Shown one piece after another: positions 1-9,055 of a stretch of 27,359 bases of DNA. The stretch is from Phytophthora quininea (Eukaryota > Oomycota > Peronosporomycetes > Peronosporales > Peronosporaceae): NCBI GenBank assembly GCA_011947345.1, contig JAAVTG010000702.1, forward strand, positions 1 through 27,359, read 5' to 3'. Within the stretch, counting starts at the first letter, position 1. Each line of letters starts with the position of its first letter. Both the position numbers and the translations under genes were made by a program. The notes below the pieces were generated by a model, which saw nothing but the letters and a program-made list of their open reading frames with translations, was not told where the DNA came from and searched no databases.

Positions 1-1
1 G

Positions 2-950
2 GAGGAGACTGCATCGATCCACCCGCTCTTCAAAGGCGGCAATAGCTGGGTGCACTCCATCACGACAGTGTCGACGCCGAACCAGGGCACTCTACTCGCC
101 GATGGAACAGCCACGATGGGAAACACGCTCGAAGACTTGACCTTGGGCCTGTTGAACGTCATCGGGATCGCTGGGAACGAGCCAAACCTCTTCTACGACG
201 CCAAATTGGATCAGTGGGGGATCACCGCCAAGACTCGAAGGAGACGCTCGTCAGTACTTGCATCGAGTGTTCAACAGCAGCATTTTCGAGCCTGGTTCGA
301 GGGACATCAGCGCCTGGAGTTTGTCCACGAAAGGAGCCGCAGAAGAGAACAAGTGGGTCACGACGTTGCCTGACGTCTACTACTACAGCTTCGCCGCCGT
401 GGACACGTTCTCGACGCGCGACTGGCTGCTGCGGAAGATCTCCATGCCCAACGTCCTGACCATGATGCTCCCTCTGTGCGTCAGCTCGACGTTTCTAGGC
501 AGTCGCTTCGGCCCCGAGCACGGCCTCACGACGGACTGGCAGCCCAACGACGGCGTCGTCAACACCGTCTCCATGGCGAGCGACTCGACAGGCCAAGTCG
601 TGCCCTTCAAAGGGGTCTCGTACATTGGCAAGTGGAATCAGATGCCGCTGCTCAAGTTCACGGACCACATCGCCATCGTCGGCATCACGTTGCTCGCTCG
701 GATGATCGGATTGTACTCGGCCCACGCCAAGCTGTTGCAGAGTCTGTCAGTGACGCCCCAAAGCCAAGCAGTGCACACCGAAGCTACCGTCGATATCAAC
801 ACCTCCATCTCGTCCGTCACCGCAGCCACTGCGAACGCGCAGACCCAGGAAAACGTGCAAATGCTTTGCGATTCCTCGAGTTCCAACAAATACGTCGACG
901 CATATTGCAACCATGTTCGGACTGAGGCCACGCAGGTCATGCGCCACTAA
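2..950 (+). CDS. Triacylglycerol lipase, bacterial family I.5-like, C-terminal part, one frame change
   Basis: This is the C-terminal part of a serine lipase of the Geobacillus/Staphylococcus type (family I.5), which hydrolyses acylglycerol esters. The beginning, with the GxSxG nucleophile, lies before the window. Visible landmarks are HSITTVSTPNQGT near base 50 (the family's SITTIATPHDGT segment), KLDQWG (about 205-222), the catalytic-Asp segment NDGVVNTVSM (about 547-576), and the catalytic-His segment TDHIAIVG (about 661-684). The frame changes once, near 230-245, between KLDQWG and the next conserved helix, which fits one extra base or a very short splicing event. The C-terminus beyond the His segment is a Ser/Thr-rich tail of about 85 residues, longer than in bacterial enzymes, ending at TAA 948-950. 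Whether the gene is intact cannot be judged without the 5' end. Confidence 0.8.
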
Positions 951-1120
951 GAATGATTGACATGTTTACCTTGTTTCCACTTCAACTTGAGTACTTGGTG
1001 TTTGTATACCTTCGCGACACGACACCTTTTTATTGGGTAACGGCACGACATGGTCGGATTTCCCCATACAAACGTAGATGTCGCCTCGCCGCCCTCCCTC
1101 CTGCTGGTTTAACAGCCCCT

Positions 1121-1140
1121 CGTTCATTATAGCTTTTGGA
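1121..1140 (+). promoter_or_regulatory. Possible oomycete initiator (Inr) element of the SOD gene
   Basis: The stretch GTTCATTATAGCTTTT resembles the oomycete initiator consensus (GCTCATTYYNCAWTTT): the TCATT core and the terminal T-rich half match, while several middle bases do not. It sits about 45 bases before the SOD start codon, the usual place for an oomycete transcription start. This is a pattern match only. Confidence 0.3.
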
Positions 1141-1178
1141 TCGTCAACATCGGACCCACCACCGCTAAGATCGCCAAG

Positions 1179-1836
1179 ATGATGCTCGTGAAGCGTGCCG
1201 TGTCCACCGCCCGCTGCCAGTCGCGTGGCATCGCTACGGTGACGCTGCCGGACTTGGCCTACGACTTTGGCGCGCTGGAGCCGTCCATCAGCGGCCAGAT
1301 CATGGAGATCCACCACCAGAAGCACCACCAGACGTACGTCACCAACTACAACGCCGCCCTGGAGCAGTACGCCGAGGCCGAGGCCAAGAAGGACAACGCC
1401 AAGATGCTGTCGCTGCTGCCGGCGCTCAAATTCAACGGCGGGGCCACGTCAACCACTCCATCTTCTGGACCAATCTGGCCCCCAAGACTCAGGGCGGTGG
1501 TGGCGAGCCCGACGGAGAGCTGCGTAAGGCCATCGACCAGGAGTTTGGCAGCTTCGAGCAGTTCAAGAAGACCATGGCCGCCAAGTCGGCGGGCGTGCAG
1601 GGCTCCGGCTGGGGCTGGCTGGGCTACTCGCCCGAGAGCAAGCGCGTCGGGTGGTGACGACGCCCAACCAGGACCCGTGCTCCACCACCGGCTACGTGCC
1701 GCTGCTGGGTATCGACGTGTGGGAGCACGCCTACTACCTGCAGTACAAGAACGTGCGTCCGGACTACTTGAAGGCCATCTGGGACGTCGTCAACTGGAAG
1801 AACGTCGAGGAGCGCTACCTGGTGGCCAAGAAGTAA
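1179..1836 (+). CDS. SOD2: Mitochondrial Mn/Fe superoxide dismutase (two frame changes)
   Basis: The enzyme converts superoxide to hydrogen peroxide and oxygen. A basic, Arg/Ser-rich N-terminus ([19 protein letters not shown]) looks like a mitochondrial presequence and is followed by the mature start [16 protein letters not shown]. Metal ligands are present: His in [13 protein letters not shown], His in HVNHSIFW, Asp and His in [22 protein letters not shown] and NQDP are also present. The frame changes twice, each consistent with one missing base. The first is in the G-run at 1438-1444, just before HVNHSIFW. The second is in the GGGTGG tract at 1648-1654, just before VTTPNQDP. All conserved blocks survive on both sides, so sequencing or assembly indels are more likely than a dead gene. 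Length (about 218 residues when read through) is normal. Stop TAA is at 1834-1836. The first of two adjacent ATGs was chosen as the start. Confidence 0.9.
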
Positions 1837-1907
1837 GAAGGAAGACACGAGACGTTAAGGAGTTTGAGTAATGTCAGTTCTTGCACCACAGCTACAGACG
1901 TCGACGA

Positions 1908-4604
1908 TTACTTCTTTGCAGGACCAAAGAGACCTCCGTCACTGCTCCAATCCGAGTCCGAATCGGAATCCGAGTCTGCCTGAGCAGCACGTGCAGCAGC
2001 GCTAGGAATGGGTGGGTGCGCAACGGGCGCTGCAGTAGCAGTAGTACCCGACGGCGGACCAAATAGTGAGTCCGACGATGCAGCAGCCGGGGCTGGAGCA
2101 GGCTTGGACACTGGTGGCGGAGTCGGTGTTGCAGCCGGCTTAGCTGCAGGCTTGGCTGTGGCTGGGCCAAACAGTCCTCCGTCGTCATCGCTCCAATCAC
2201 TATCGTCATCGGAAGAAATTTGGCGGTTCATGAGCGGCTTCGGAGGTGGCACTGCGTTGATCGCCACAGCCGCTGCTGGCGCCGGAGTCGGAGCTGGCCG
2301 AGCTGGCGCCGCAGCAACTGGAGCTGCTGTGGCAGGTTTCTGCGGGAGGCCAAACAAGCCTCCATCGTCGTCGCTGTCACTCTCACTCTCGCTCAAATGG
2401 TTCGTGACGACAGGGGGCGGTCTTGAAGCAGCGACAGGAGGTGTCCGTGTTGTAGGTGGTGGAGCGGTAGCTGGCTTCTTTGTCCCAAAGAGATCTCCAC
2501 CGTCGCTATCGTCGCTATCTCCTTCACCGAATAGATTACTCTGAGGAGCGCGCTGTACTGGTTGCGGTCGCTGGACTGCAGACGGTGGCACCGCAGCAGG
2601 AACTGAAGCTGGAGCTGCCTTCGACGGAGCTGCACCAAACAACCCACCGTCTCCATCGTCATCGCTGCTGCTATCAGAACCCATGCGAGCGCGTGGAGGA
2701 ATGGCGGGCGGTATAGCTATCGGCTTTGCCGTCAGAGCCGGCGTTGGCGTCGGCTTCGAGGGCGCTGCTCCAAACAGCCCGCCATCGTCGTCGTTGTCGT
2801 CGCTGCTGTCGTCAGACAAGTCAAGACGGCGAGATTGCGGCGGTGGCAACACCGCAACATCTGCAGGCTTCTTCGTGCCCTTCGGAGCACTAGATCCCCG
2901 CCCAAAGAGACCACTTACAGTAGACTCAGCGTCACTATCACTAGACAAAAAGCTCTTCTTTGACTCGAGCGTTGCAGGTTCCTTGGCAGCCGCTTCGCCC
3001 ATTGGTGGCAGTCGGAATCCCTGCGGTGGTTCTTGCGCGGTAGGTGTCTTGGACTCTTTCGCGCCTCCGAAAAGCCCACCGTCGTCATCGGACGACGACG
3101 AGCCGAACGAGTCCGACCTCCGTGGAGTCAAACGCTTGCTGCTGTTGCGACGCTTTAATGTACTGGTACTAGACTCCTCAGCAAACAGCGAGGGGCGTTG
3201 TTGGTCATCGGTAGCAAACACTCGGGGCTTGGCAGCCGGTGCCGAGCCAAAGAGCCCAGCGTCGCTCTCTTCGTCCGAGCTGTCAGAGAAGGGATTCCTT
3301 CTCGCTGGTGTTGGTGCTGCAAAGGTGGAGGCACTTCCTGTTCGCGACGACTGGCTGAGCTCTGCTTCCGACTGGGAGCTTTCTTCTTCTCATCACCACT
3401 GTCGCTCGTCCAGTCGCTGTCGCTGTCCTCGTCATCAAACACCGGACGACGCGAGTTACGCGACGACGATTGTCGAGACATTGGTGGAGCTTGTTGTGGC
3501 GCTGACGGACGACCAAACAAGCCACTCGTGTCACTTTCGTCGGAATCTGCACGTCGCCGAGAAGGTGCCGACGCCGACGGCCGCCCAAACAGCCCGCTAG
3601 TGTCGCTCTCAATGGAGTCGCGTCGTCTCGACTCCACTGGAGGTCGACCAAAGAGCCCGCTAGTGTCGCTTTCATCAGAATCACGGCGTCGTCTTGGTGG
3701 AGGTGCTGCCACCGACGAGCCGTCCGATTCGCCGGAACTCGACCGGTACCGCGATCGGCGCTGAGCTTTCTCATCGGGATCCGACTCGGATTCCGAATCC
3801 GAACTGCTGTACGACGAGCCGTAGCTCGAATCACTGTCGCTGTCAGAGTCATCTTCCGGTGCAGCTCCCAACCCCAACGTCTCGTCCTCCAAAAACTCTC
3901 TAGTGCCGATAATGAACGGTAGAGGCCGTTCATTGTAAATGTCCAGCACAGTATCAAACTCCGACGCCGTCTCGCTGTTGTCGTCTTCATCTTCGATCAT
4001 TACGAACAGCTTCATGGCCTCCATCCCCATGTCCAGCGCCGACCTGTACTTGTTGACGATACTTTCTGCAGCCGCCTTGGTGCTGTCCTTATCCTTGGCT
4101 TCCGCCGGAGGTTCCGTCGGATCTTCAGGTTTCTCGGCAGCATCAGCTTTCTCTGTACCGTTCTCAGTAGCAGCAGTGGCGGTGTCTCGTACTCCGAAGA
4201 AATCCTCCTGTTCTTCGTCATACACTCGGTTCTCAATGAACTGGTTGTTAGACAGCATTAGGAACTGGTTGAACGTGTTCTTGAGCCGCACGTGGGCCGA
4301 GTCCGCCTCCGCTGCAATGTCCCGCACGCTGTCTTCCAGCACTTTCGTCCTCTCGAATAGATTGACAGAGTATCTCTTGAGGAACAGGTGCAGGTCGTGG
4401 TCGGAGTGAAGAGTCCAGTTGCCAACTTCCTGCGCCAGGTCGTTCAGAGTTTTCGCTTCCGCGGGCTTGGGCACGGGCGCTTCGGCAGCGTCTTCTTCGG
4501 GCTGGTCTTGCGCTGCAGACGACGGAGCTTCCGATGGCGGAGGGGCGGGGAGGGATCACCGCCAGGGCGCTCTCCGGAGCCTCTAGAGCCAGCATCTCGG
4601 CCAT
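1908..4604 (-). CDS. WASHC2: WASH complex subunit 2 (FAM21/WASHC2) with LFG-repeat tail
   Basis: FAM21 is the subunit of the endosomal actin-nucleating WASH complex whose long tail recruits the complex to retromer and binds capping protein. The globular head is clear: NDLAQEVGNWTLHSDHDLH, then FLMLSNNQFIENRVYDEE (the family's hallmark), then YNERPLPFIIGTREFLED. The rest is an acidic, Ser/Asp-rich, probably disordered tail with about 13 copies of an (E/D/S)n-GLFG motif, ending in DGGLFGPAKK and TAA. The start ATG at 4602-4604 gives MAEMLALEAPESAL. Two frame changes interrupt the reading, one in the C-rich run near 4545-4556 and one near 3335-3345. Both lie in low-complexity linkers, and coding resumes correctly after each. 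A partial decayed copy lies at 16.08-16.6 kb on the other strand. Confidence 0.88.
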
Positions 4605-5639
4605 GTTTCTCTGATTAGACTCGAATCGCGGAATTGTGACTCCCAGGACTACAAAAATGATCTGATCAGAAAAATAGTACATTGATTTAGAAATAGAATA
4701 GCGCTTCCTCTGCTAATAGTGCATTTCCCAACCCGTACTGCGTGGTCTGTTGCGGGCGGTTCAGTTCAATAGCGCCTCGGAAGTTGTTTCTTAGCGCAGC
4801 ACCTTTGTATGGAGTTATTCCTGGAAGTCACATCCAAAATCTGGTGTATTAAATCCTGTTACATACACAACACACAAACTTTTAACACGACTTTTCTGGA
4901 CTACGGCACAATAAATCAATACTTAGCCAACCAGAATAGATTTGGTATCTCTAAACAGGCGTTGACATGGCCGAAGCGTACTACGTGTAGACACGACGTT
5001 TTGTACGAAGATTTGACATTTGACTACGATGGCGAGACAAGGCTGTACTAAGATTGAAGAGTGCTGTTTAAATAAAATACACTCTTGAACTGCCGCAATT
5101 CTGTTCTCTCTTCTCCGTTGTCATCATGTCCAAAACGCAATCCTTGAAAAACTAATCGAAGCGGAGCCAAGAAGGAGGAAACCAGAGACTATCAAGGCTT
5201 ACGAATCTCACTTAAAACGGTTCATGTTGTTTGGTTGCTGAACGCGTTTCCTGACCCTTCAACCGATAGATACCCTGAGCTGCCATCACCTTGGTAGCTT
5301 ACATGGAGAATGTATCGTCCTCACCGTCTGTCTCTCACCAGAACACCAAAAGAAATCACACTGCTGTGGCCAATAGCTTCAGCAATCATGGCCGTGTTGA
5401 CAGAGCTGACCCGGAGCATTAATTTTTCCCCTGACGACAAGGTATTCCCAAATCTCTGGCAATTATACCAAAGATGCCTACGTTCGCTAGATTATGAGAC
5501 ATCATAAGAAGAATCACGATTTGATGCTTTATCAGTTCATTCGACTGGCAGAAGAAAAGTCGTGCTAGAGCGAAAACAATGGCTTTTACCGTTCAGATCT
5601 AGTGTAAATAATAACGGCGTTAGTATTGCACCGTATTTG
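4605..5639. other. AT-rich gene-poor stretch with a possible tyrosine-recombinase remnant
   Basis: No convincing intact gene is visible. Between about 5125 and 5500 (+) broken reading frames contain RRKPETIKAYESHLKRF, which resembles the first helix of the core-binding domain of tyrosine recombinases (Crypton/DIRS-like elements). Further pieces follow in other frames (TLVAYMEN, about 5280-5305; VFPNLWQLYQR, about 5445-5477). Stop codons and frame changes separate them. The identification rests on general resemblance only. Confidence 0.22.
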
Positions 5640-5828
5640 TTACGTTTGTCGTGTCATCATACCATTAGTTCGTGTTCTAGTATGTTTTAATCGGGTCCTA
5701 ATACCAATTAGTTGTACCAACAAATCCTTCCGTATTGTCTTAATACTGTTTAGTCATGCTATAATATCGTTTTGTTGTGTCTTCGTACTGCTTAGTCGCA
5801 TCATATTACCATTTAGCCGTGTCATACA
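5640..5828. repeat. 21-bp minisatellite, about nine diverged units
   Basis: Nine consecutive 21-base units can be laid end to end from 5640 to 5828 without gaps, for example 5745-5765, 5766-5786, 5787-5807 and 5808-5828. An approximate consensus is ACCRTTTAGTCGTGTCATAAT. Units differ from each other at several positions. Weaker unit-like sequence may extend to about 5615. Because 21 is a multiple of three, the + strand reads as a heptad-like hydrophobic peptide, but I see no gene context for translation. Confidence 0.75.
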
Positions 5829-6031
5829 GACCTGGCCAAAAGGGTAAGACACTCCATAAAATTGTTGATTGTTTGGCCAATAATAACAAAGTATGGTTGA
5901 AAATTGAACCAATGCTACTGTTTTTCACGCTGAATCGACCGATCAAATTTGAGCTCAATCGCGCAAGTATTGAGAGAAATTCTATACAAAGGTTACTGTC
6001 ATATGCCGGTCAAAAGGACAGGACACTTTAA
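5826..6031. repeat. Two direct mariner-terminus-like sequences
   Basis: TGGCCAAAAGGGTAAGACACT (about 5834-5854) and CGGTCAAAAGGACAGGACACT (about 6007-6027) match at 16 of 21 positions in the same orientation, about 170 bases apart. Each follows a TA dinucleotide within a few bases. The form resembles Tc1/mariner terminal repeats. No transposase is present between them, so these would be relic ends or a small non-autonomous element. Confidence 0.35.
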
Positions 6032-6064
6032 CTACTTTAATCAGCGCTAATATATTTGCAGTAC

Positions 6065-6292
6065 TTACTGACAAGCTTCATAAACTTTCGCGCCACGCTT
6101 TCGCCTCTTCTTGGCCACCGCTTCGTCGCGATGCTTGATCCACCACTTCTGATTAGCGACCTTGCGTGTTTGCGCCACCTTCCGGGGCTTGTTGCACGTA
6201 TGTTTGAAGAAATTGCTGCGCAAGAACTGTTTGCCGCAGTTCTTCCACACCTTGGCGGGAGCTGAACCGTCGGTGGTTCGTTTCCTGCCCAT
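6065..6292 (-). CDS. Small basic protein with a half zinc-finger-like motif, unknown
   Basis: This is a 75-residue reading frame running from ATG 6290-6292 to TAA 6065-6067. It is very rich in Lys/Arg, with KKRRKRG near the C-terminus. It contains CGKQFLRSNFFKHTC, which recalls a C2H2 finger lacking its first cysteine. It is more GC-rich and codon-like than the AT-rich surroundings, which supports a real or formerly real coding segment. I do not recognise a family. It could be a small nuclear or ribosome-associated protein, a transposon-derived DNA-binding piece, or a chance frame. Confidence 0.35.
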   Translation of the reverse strand: MGRKRTTDGSAPAKVWKNCGKQFLRSNFFKHTCNKPRKVAQTRKVANQKWWIKHRDEAVAKKRRKRGAKVYEACQ

Positions 6293-6405
6293 CTTGAGAA
6301 ATGGCTAGTTTGTTTCTTTTGAGAACTACATCTGGTTGGTCAAAATGCTGCAAGAGCTTGCTTTGGTGTTGCATGAAGTAACATTTTGTTAGAGGCGGGG
6401 AAGTA

Positions 6406-7228
6406 GTGATAGTTAAATCTAATTCTGATGTGGTCCTGCTTAACTGTACCTACAAGACGAATGTTTTTGAGATGCCTTTGTTCAACATTGTGTGTTACCG
6501 AAATGCATACAACAATACACCTGACGCAATGCTTTTTTGGGGAGATCAGAAGATGCTTTTGAATGGGTGTTGGCGGAACTTCGGTGAGTGCTTGAATCGG
6601 AACATATTTCGCTTCCGCAAGTTCTTTTTTTTTTGTTTCGGATCAGGAGGAAGCTCTTTTAAATGTGCGCGAGCATGTATTCGCTGGAGTCCCTGCAAAG
6701 TTATGCTTTTGGCGCTTTATCGCTGACGTACTAAAACATGCACATCAGATATTTTCTTTGTCCGATATGCTAACGACGTACCTGTAGCTACCGGCAAACG
6801 ACGCAAAGCAAGCAAGGTCAAGTCTACTGCGAAAAAGAGTTCTGGATATCGAGAAATTGGGGAACTTATTGGGACATTTGTTATGTTGACTTGATCTGTA
6901 TCGATGCTTGAATACAAAGACCCCGCAAAGACCTGAATCGTTTGCGCACATCAGAGGTCGAACACAACAACAGGGAGCGGTGATCGACAAATCGTTCATT
7001 TTGACATTTACCCTACGTCTCATGTGGAAGGATAAAATTCCTCTTTAAAGTGATGGCTTGAAAATATGCTTTAATTAGGATGTATAACGCCATGAAATTG
7101 TGGAGACGGCAATCCCTTAAGGAGCACAAAGACACCGTTACGAATGCTAAAAGGAAAAATGTTGCGAAACCAATATTTGCAAACTTAGCGAGCATTATTC
7201 ATGTATATGCGTTACTGAGTGTGTGGAT
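6406..7228 (+). pseudogene. MULE-type transposase relic, interrupted by the hAT insertion
   Basis: The segment VVLLNCTYKTNVFEMPLFNI (about 6430-6490) matches the first catalytic block of Mutator-like (MULE/FAR1) transposases, normally DCTYKTN. Here the catalytic Asp is Asn. Downstream reading is broken, and pieces such as the basic segment KLWRRQSLKEHKDTV (about 7095-7140) may belong to the same protein. The relic ends at 7228, where a hAT element has inserted. Just after the far target duplication (about 11713-11755, +) the frame ACRNAFTPATGLP recalls the CxxxFxxTxGLPC motif near the C-terminus of MULE transposases. The identification of the first block is fairly firm, the rest is inference. 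Confidence 0.5.
7221..7228. repeat. Left target-site duplication of hAT-1
   Basis: GTGTGGAT directly precedes the terminal CAGTGTTGG. The identical eight bases occur at 11682-11689, directly after the CCAACACT right end. Eight-base duplications are the signature of hAT insertion. Confidence 0.75.
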
Positions 7229-7310
7229 CAGTGTTGGTAAAACCAGTGGTTGCAAGAACCAGAACGACCAGACAACCAAATGAGGTGGTTGCACCACCAG
7301 GTTTTTGGTT
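7229..7310. repeat. hAT-1 left terminal and subterminal repeats
   Basis: After CAGTGTTGG come alternating copies of a GGTTG/CAACC-type hexamer (ACCAGTGGTTGC, CCAGACAACC, GGTGGTTGC, TTTTTGGTTTTT). The right end (11570-11681) shows the same vocabulary, including GTAAAACCA and CAAGAACCA, which also occur at 7236-7262. Such repeats are transposase-binding sites in other hATs. Binding here is inferred. Confidence 0.55.
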
Positions 7311-7469
7311 TTTCAGTAAAGTGGGTGAAGTTAGTTCTGCCATTTTGTGCACTCGGCAAAATGCTTGTTAGCGAGCCACCGACAGGGAGCCAATCGATCA
7401 AGCTCCGCGTGCGAGGACACCGGTGGAGGGCCAGACGAGCAAGCTAGACGTGAAGGTGCTCCAATGAGG

Positions 7470-8130
7470 CTAGAGGAAGGTGAAGGCCCTACGTGCATCG
7501 TTGCTCGATCTCAGGTAGTCACGCTCGCTGGACGCCATCGAGAACTGGAAGACCCAGAACTGCTCGCGGTACCACAACCAGTGCAGCTTGAGGGACTCGA
7601 TCGAGTCGAATTCCTCTCGCTGCGGGTCCATGAGGTACTGCAGCGCCGGCGGGCCGCCGTCCGTGAGCTGCACGCATGTCCAGTCGCTGCTGCTGCTGGC
7701 CTCCCTCGACGCCCAGCGCGAAGTTGAAGTCTCCGATGGCCTGGACGGGGTCGCTCCACCCCTGTGAGCTGCGTCGCGTCTCGAGCCTGGAGATCTCGTG
7801 CCCCAAGCTCTGGATCTCGCCCTGGATCCCGCCCATGAGGCGCTGGTCGTACTGGCGCTTGCGCTTGCGGTAGTTGGCCTGGTTGATGTGGCGCTGCTCT
7901 TTGCGGCCTGCCTTCTTCCAGTCCTCGAAGGTGGTGGGCACGACTGCCTGCTTATGGGCAGCGGCCGTTGCGGGCTGGTACATGCCGACGGTAGCCAAGG
8001 CGAGCGCCGCCATCTGCTCGGAGCTCAGGCTCGGCCGCAGCTCCAGACCGTGCGCCTGCGCGAGCTGCAGCGGCTGCGGCGCCGCGTCCGCTTTGAGGCG
8101 CTTGGGCAGCGAGGGCAGCACGGGCGTCAT
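7470..8130 (-). pseudogene. bZIP transcription factor, oomycete type, truncated, inside hAT-1
   Basis: ATG 8128-8130 opens an Ala/Gln/Leu-rich N-terminus of about 75 residues. The basic region follows with NQANYRKRKR (bZIP consensus NxxxYRxR, the common oomycete variant), then a short leucine-zipper-like helix (MGGIQGEIQSLGHEISRLE). After a single frame change near 7685 the C-terminal part reads ESLKLHWLWYREQFWVFQF, which matches the start of the NTF2/SnoaL-like domain that follows bZIP in many Phytophthora proteins. The reading frame then ends at TAG 7470-7472, well short of the usual domain length. The gene lies between the transposase and the left end of hAT-1. DNA binding is expected from the basic region, but the product may be non-functional because the C-terminal domain is cut. 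Confidence 0.7.
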
Positions 8131-9055
8131 ATCGGCGAAGGGTCCTCGACTGTCGCGACGGCCTCATGAGGTGTTTCGTGGCGCTGCCAAGCGCAGATGC
8201 TCCGGGGTGTCAGAATCCGAGAGCGTGCAAGTTCGCCGACAGCTCGCTGTACGCGGCCAACCCCGCCCCTAGACCTGGCAGGCCAGCATGTAGCGCGCTT
8301 TTCGCGCGGGCATGGCCAGCTCACTCCCAGCTTCCAGCAGCCGTGCGGTGTCGTCCACATGCAGACTTCACCACCGCCTGTTGACGTCCATGATCCGGGC
8401 GGCGAGGTGCAGCAGCAACAACGTGAACACTCCAGCAAAGCCAGCGTCGTGGCCTCCGAGCGCCCGCGTGGTCTGCCTACCTTCGACAAGCTCGCGGGCA
8501 CCGCAGCCCCAATGATTACTGCTGTTTCCAGCAACAGATCCATCTCGATCCCCATGCACAGCGTCGACGGAAGCTGCAGCTCCATGTGGTGGCGCAAGTA
8601 CTCGTCGTCCTACGGCAAGAAGCACAAGCTCAGCGGCCTGCCGCGCGTGCTAGATGACGATTCGTTCCTGAACCGCGGCTGCAGCCACATGGCCATTGGG
8701 TAGTAGGAGAAGATGTCGTTCTTCAAGCTACTACAGCATCGCATGTGCACATTGCTTGTGTACTCGTACGAGGACTGCGAGTTCGGCGCGTGGGACTGCC
8801 GTCAAGATTCTGGCTGCCGGGCCCTAGGCCCTGGGTGAGTCGACGAAGGACAGCAAGTGTTTCGAGGTGGAGACGTCCGTAACTCAGTCGGCGCTGTTTA
8901 TGCCGTTCGTCGTGGCCGCTCAGGCCCTTTCATTATGCAGTTTCGATTTGGTCAGTGTGACTCCACATCATCCTCTATGTCTAAATGGTTCTGGGCTTGC
9001 GAAGTGCCATACTGCCGAATAGATGGAAGAAGAGCAACCACGTTAGTATCACACG
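8131..9055. other. Unidentified GC-rich cargo within hAT-1
   Basis: The segment lies between the bZIP start and the transposase stop and is clearly richer in G+C than the MULE relic to the left and the transposase to the right. On the + strand a 168-residue frame (8197-8703) ends in CSHMAIG and TAG. Immediately after it, SYEDCEFGAWDCRQDSGCRA (about 8764-8823) and, in a second frame, KCFEVETSVTQSALFMPFVV (about 8850-8910) look coding, with codon-like third-base G/C. I recognise no family. It may be a bZIP upstream region plus a fragment of a divergently oriented neighbour, captured together. Confidence 0.4.

Noticed and set aside
2008..3760. Long open frames on the + strand opposite FAM21
   Set aside because: They are antisense shadows of the Ser/Asp/Gly-rich repeat tail; the minus-strand product is a recognisable family with ordered motifs.
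4809..5051. 80-residue frame on the + strand
   Set aside because: AT-rich, no motif, no neighbours supporting it; a chance frame.
5640..5828. CRISPR-like array
   Set aside because: The 21-bp units are adjacent with no spacers and are diverged; it is a minisatellite in a eukaryote.
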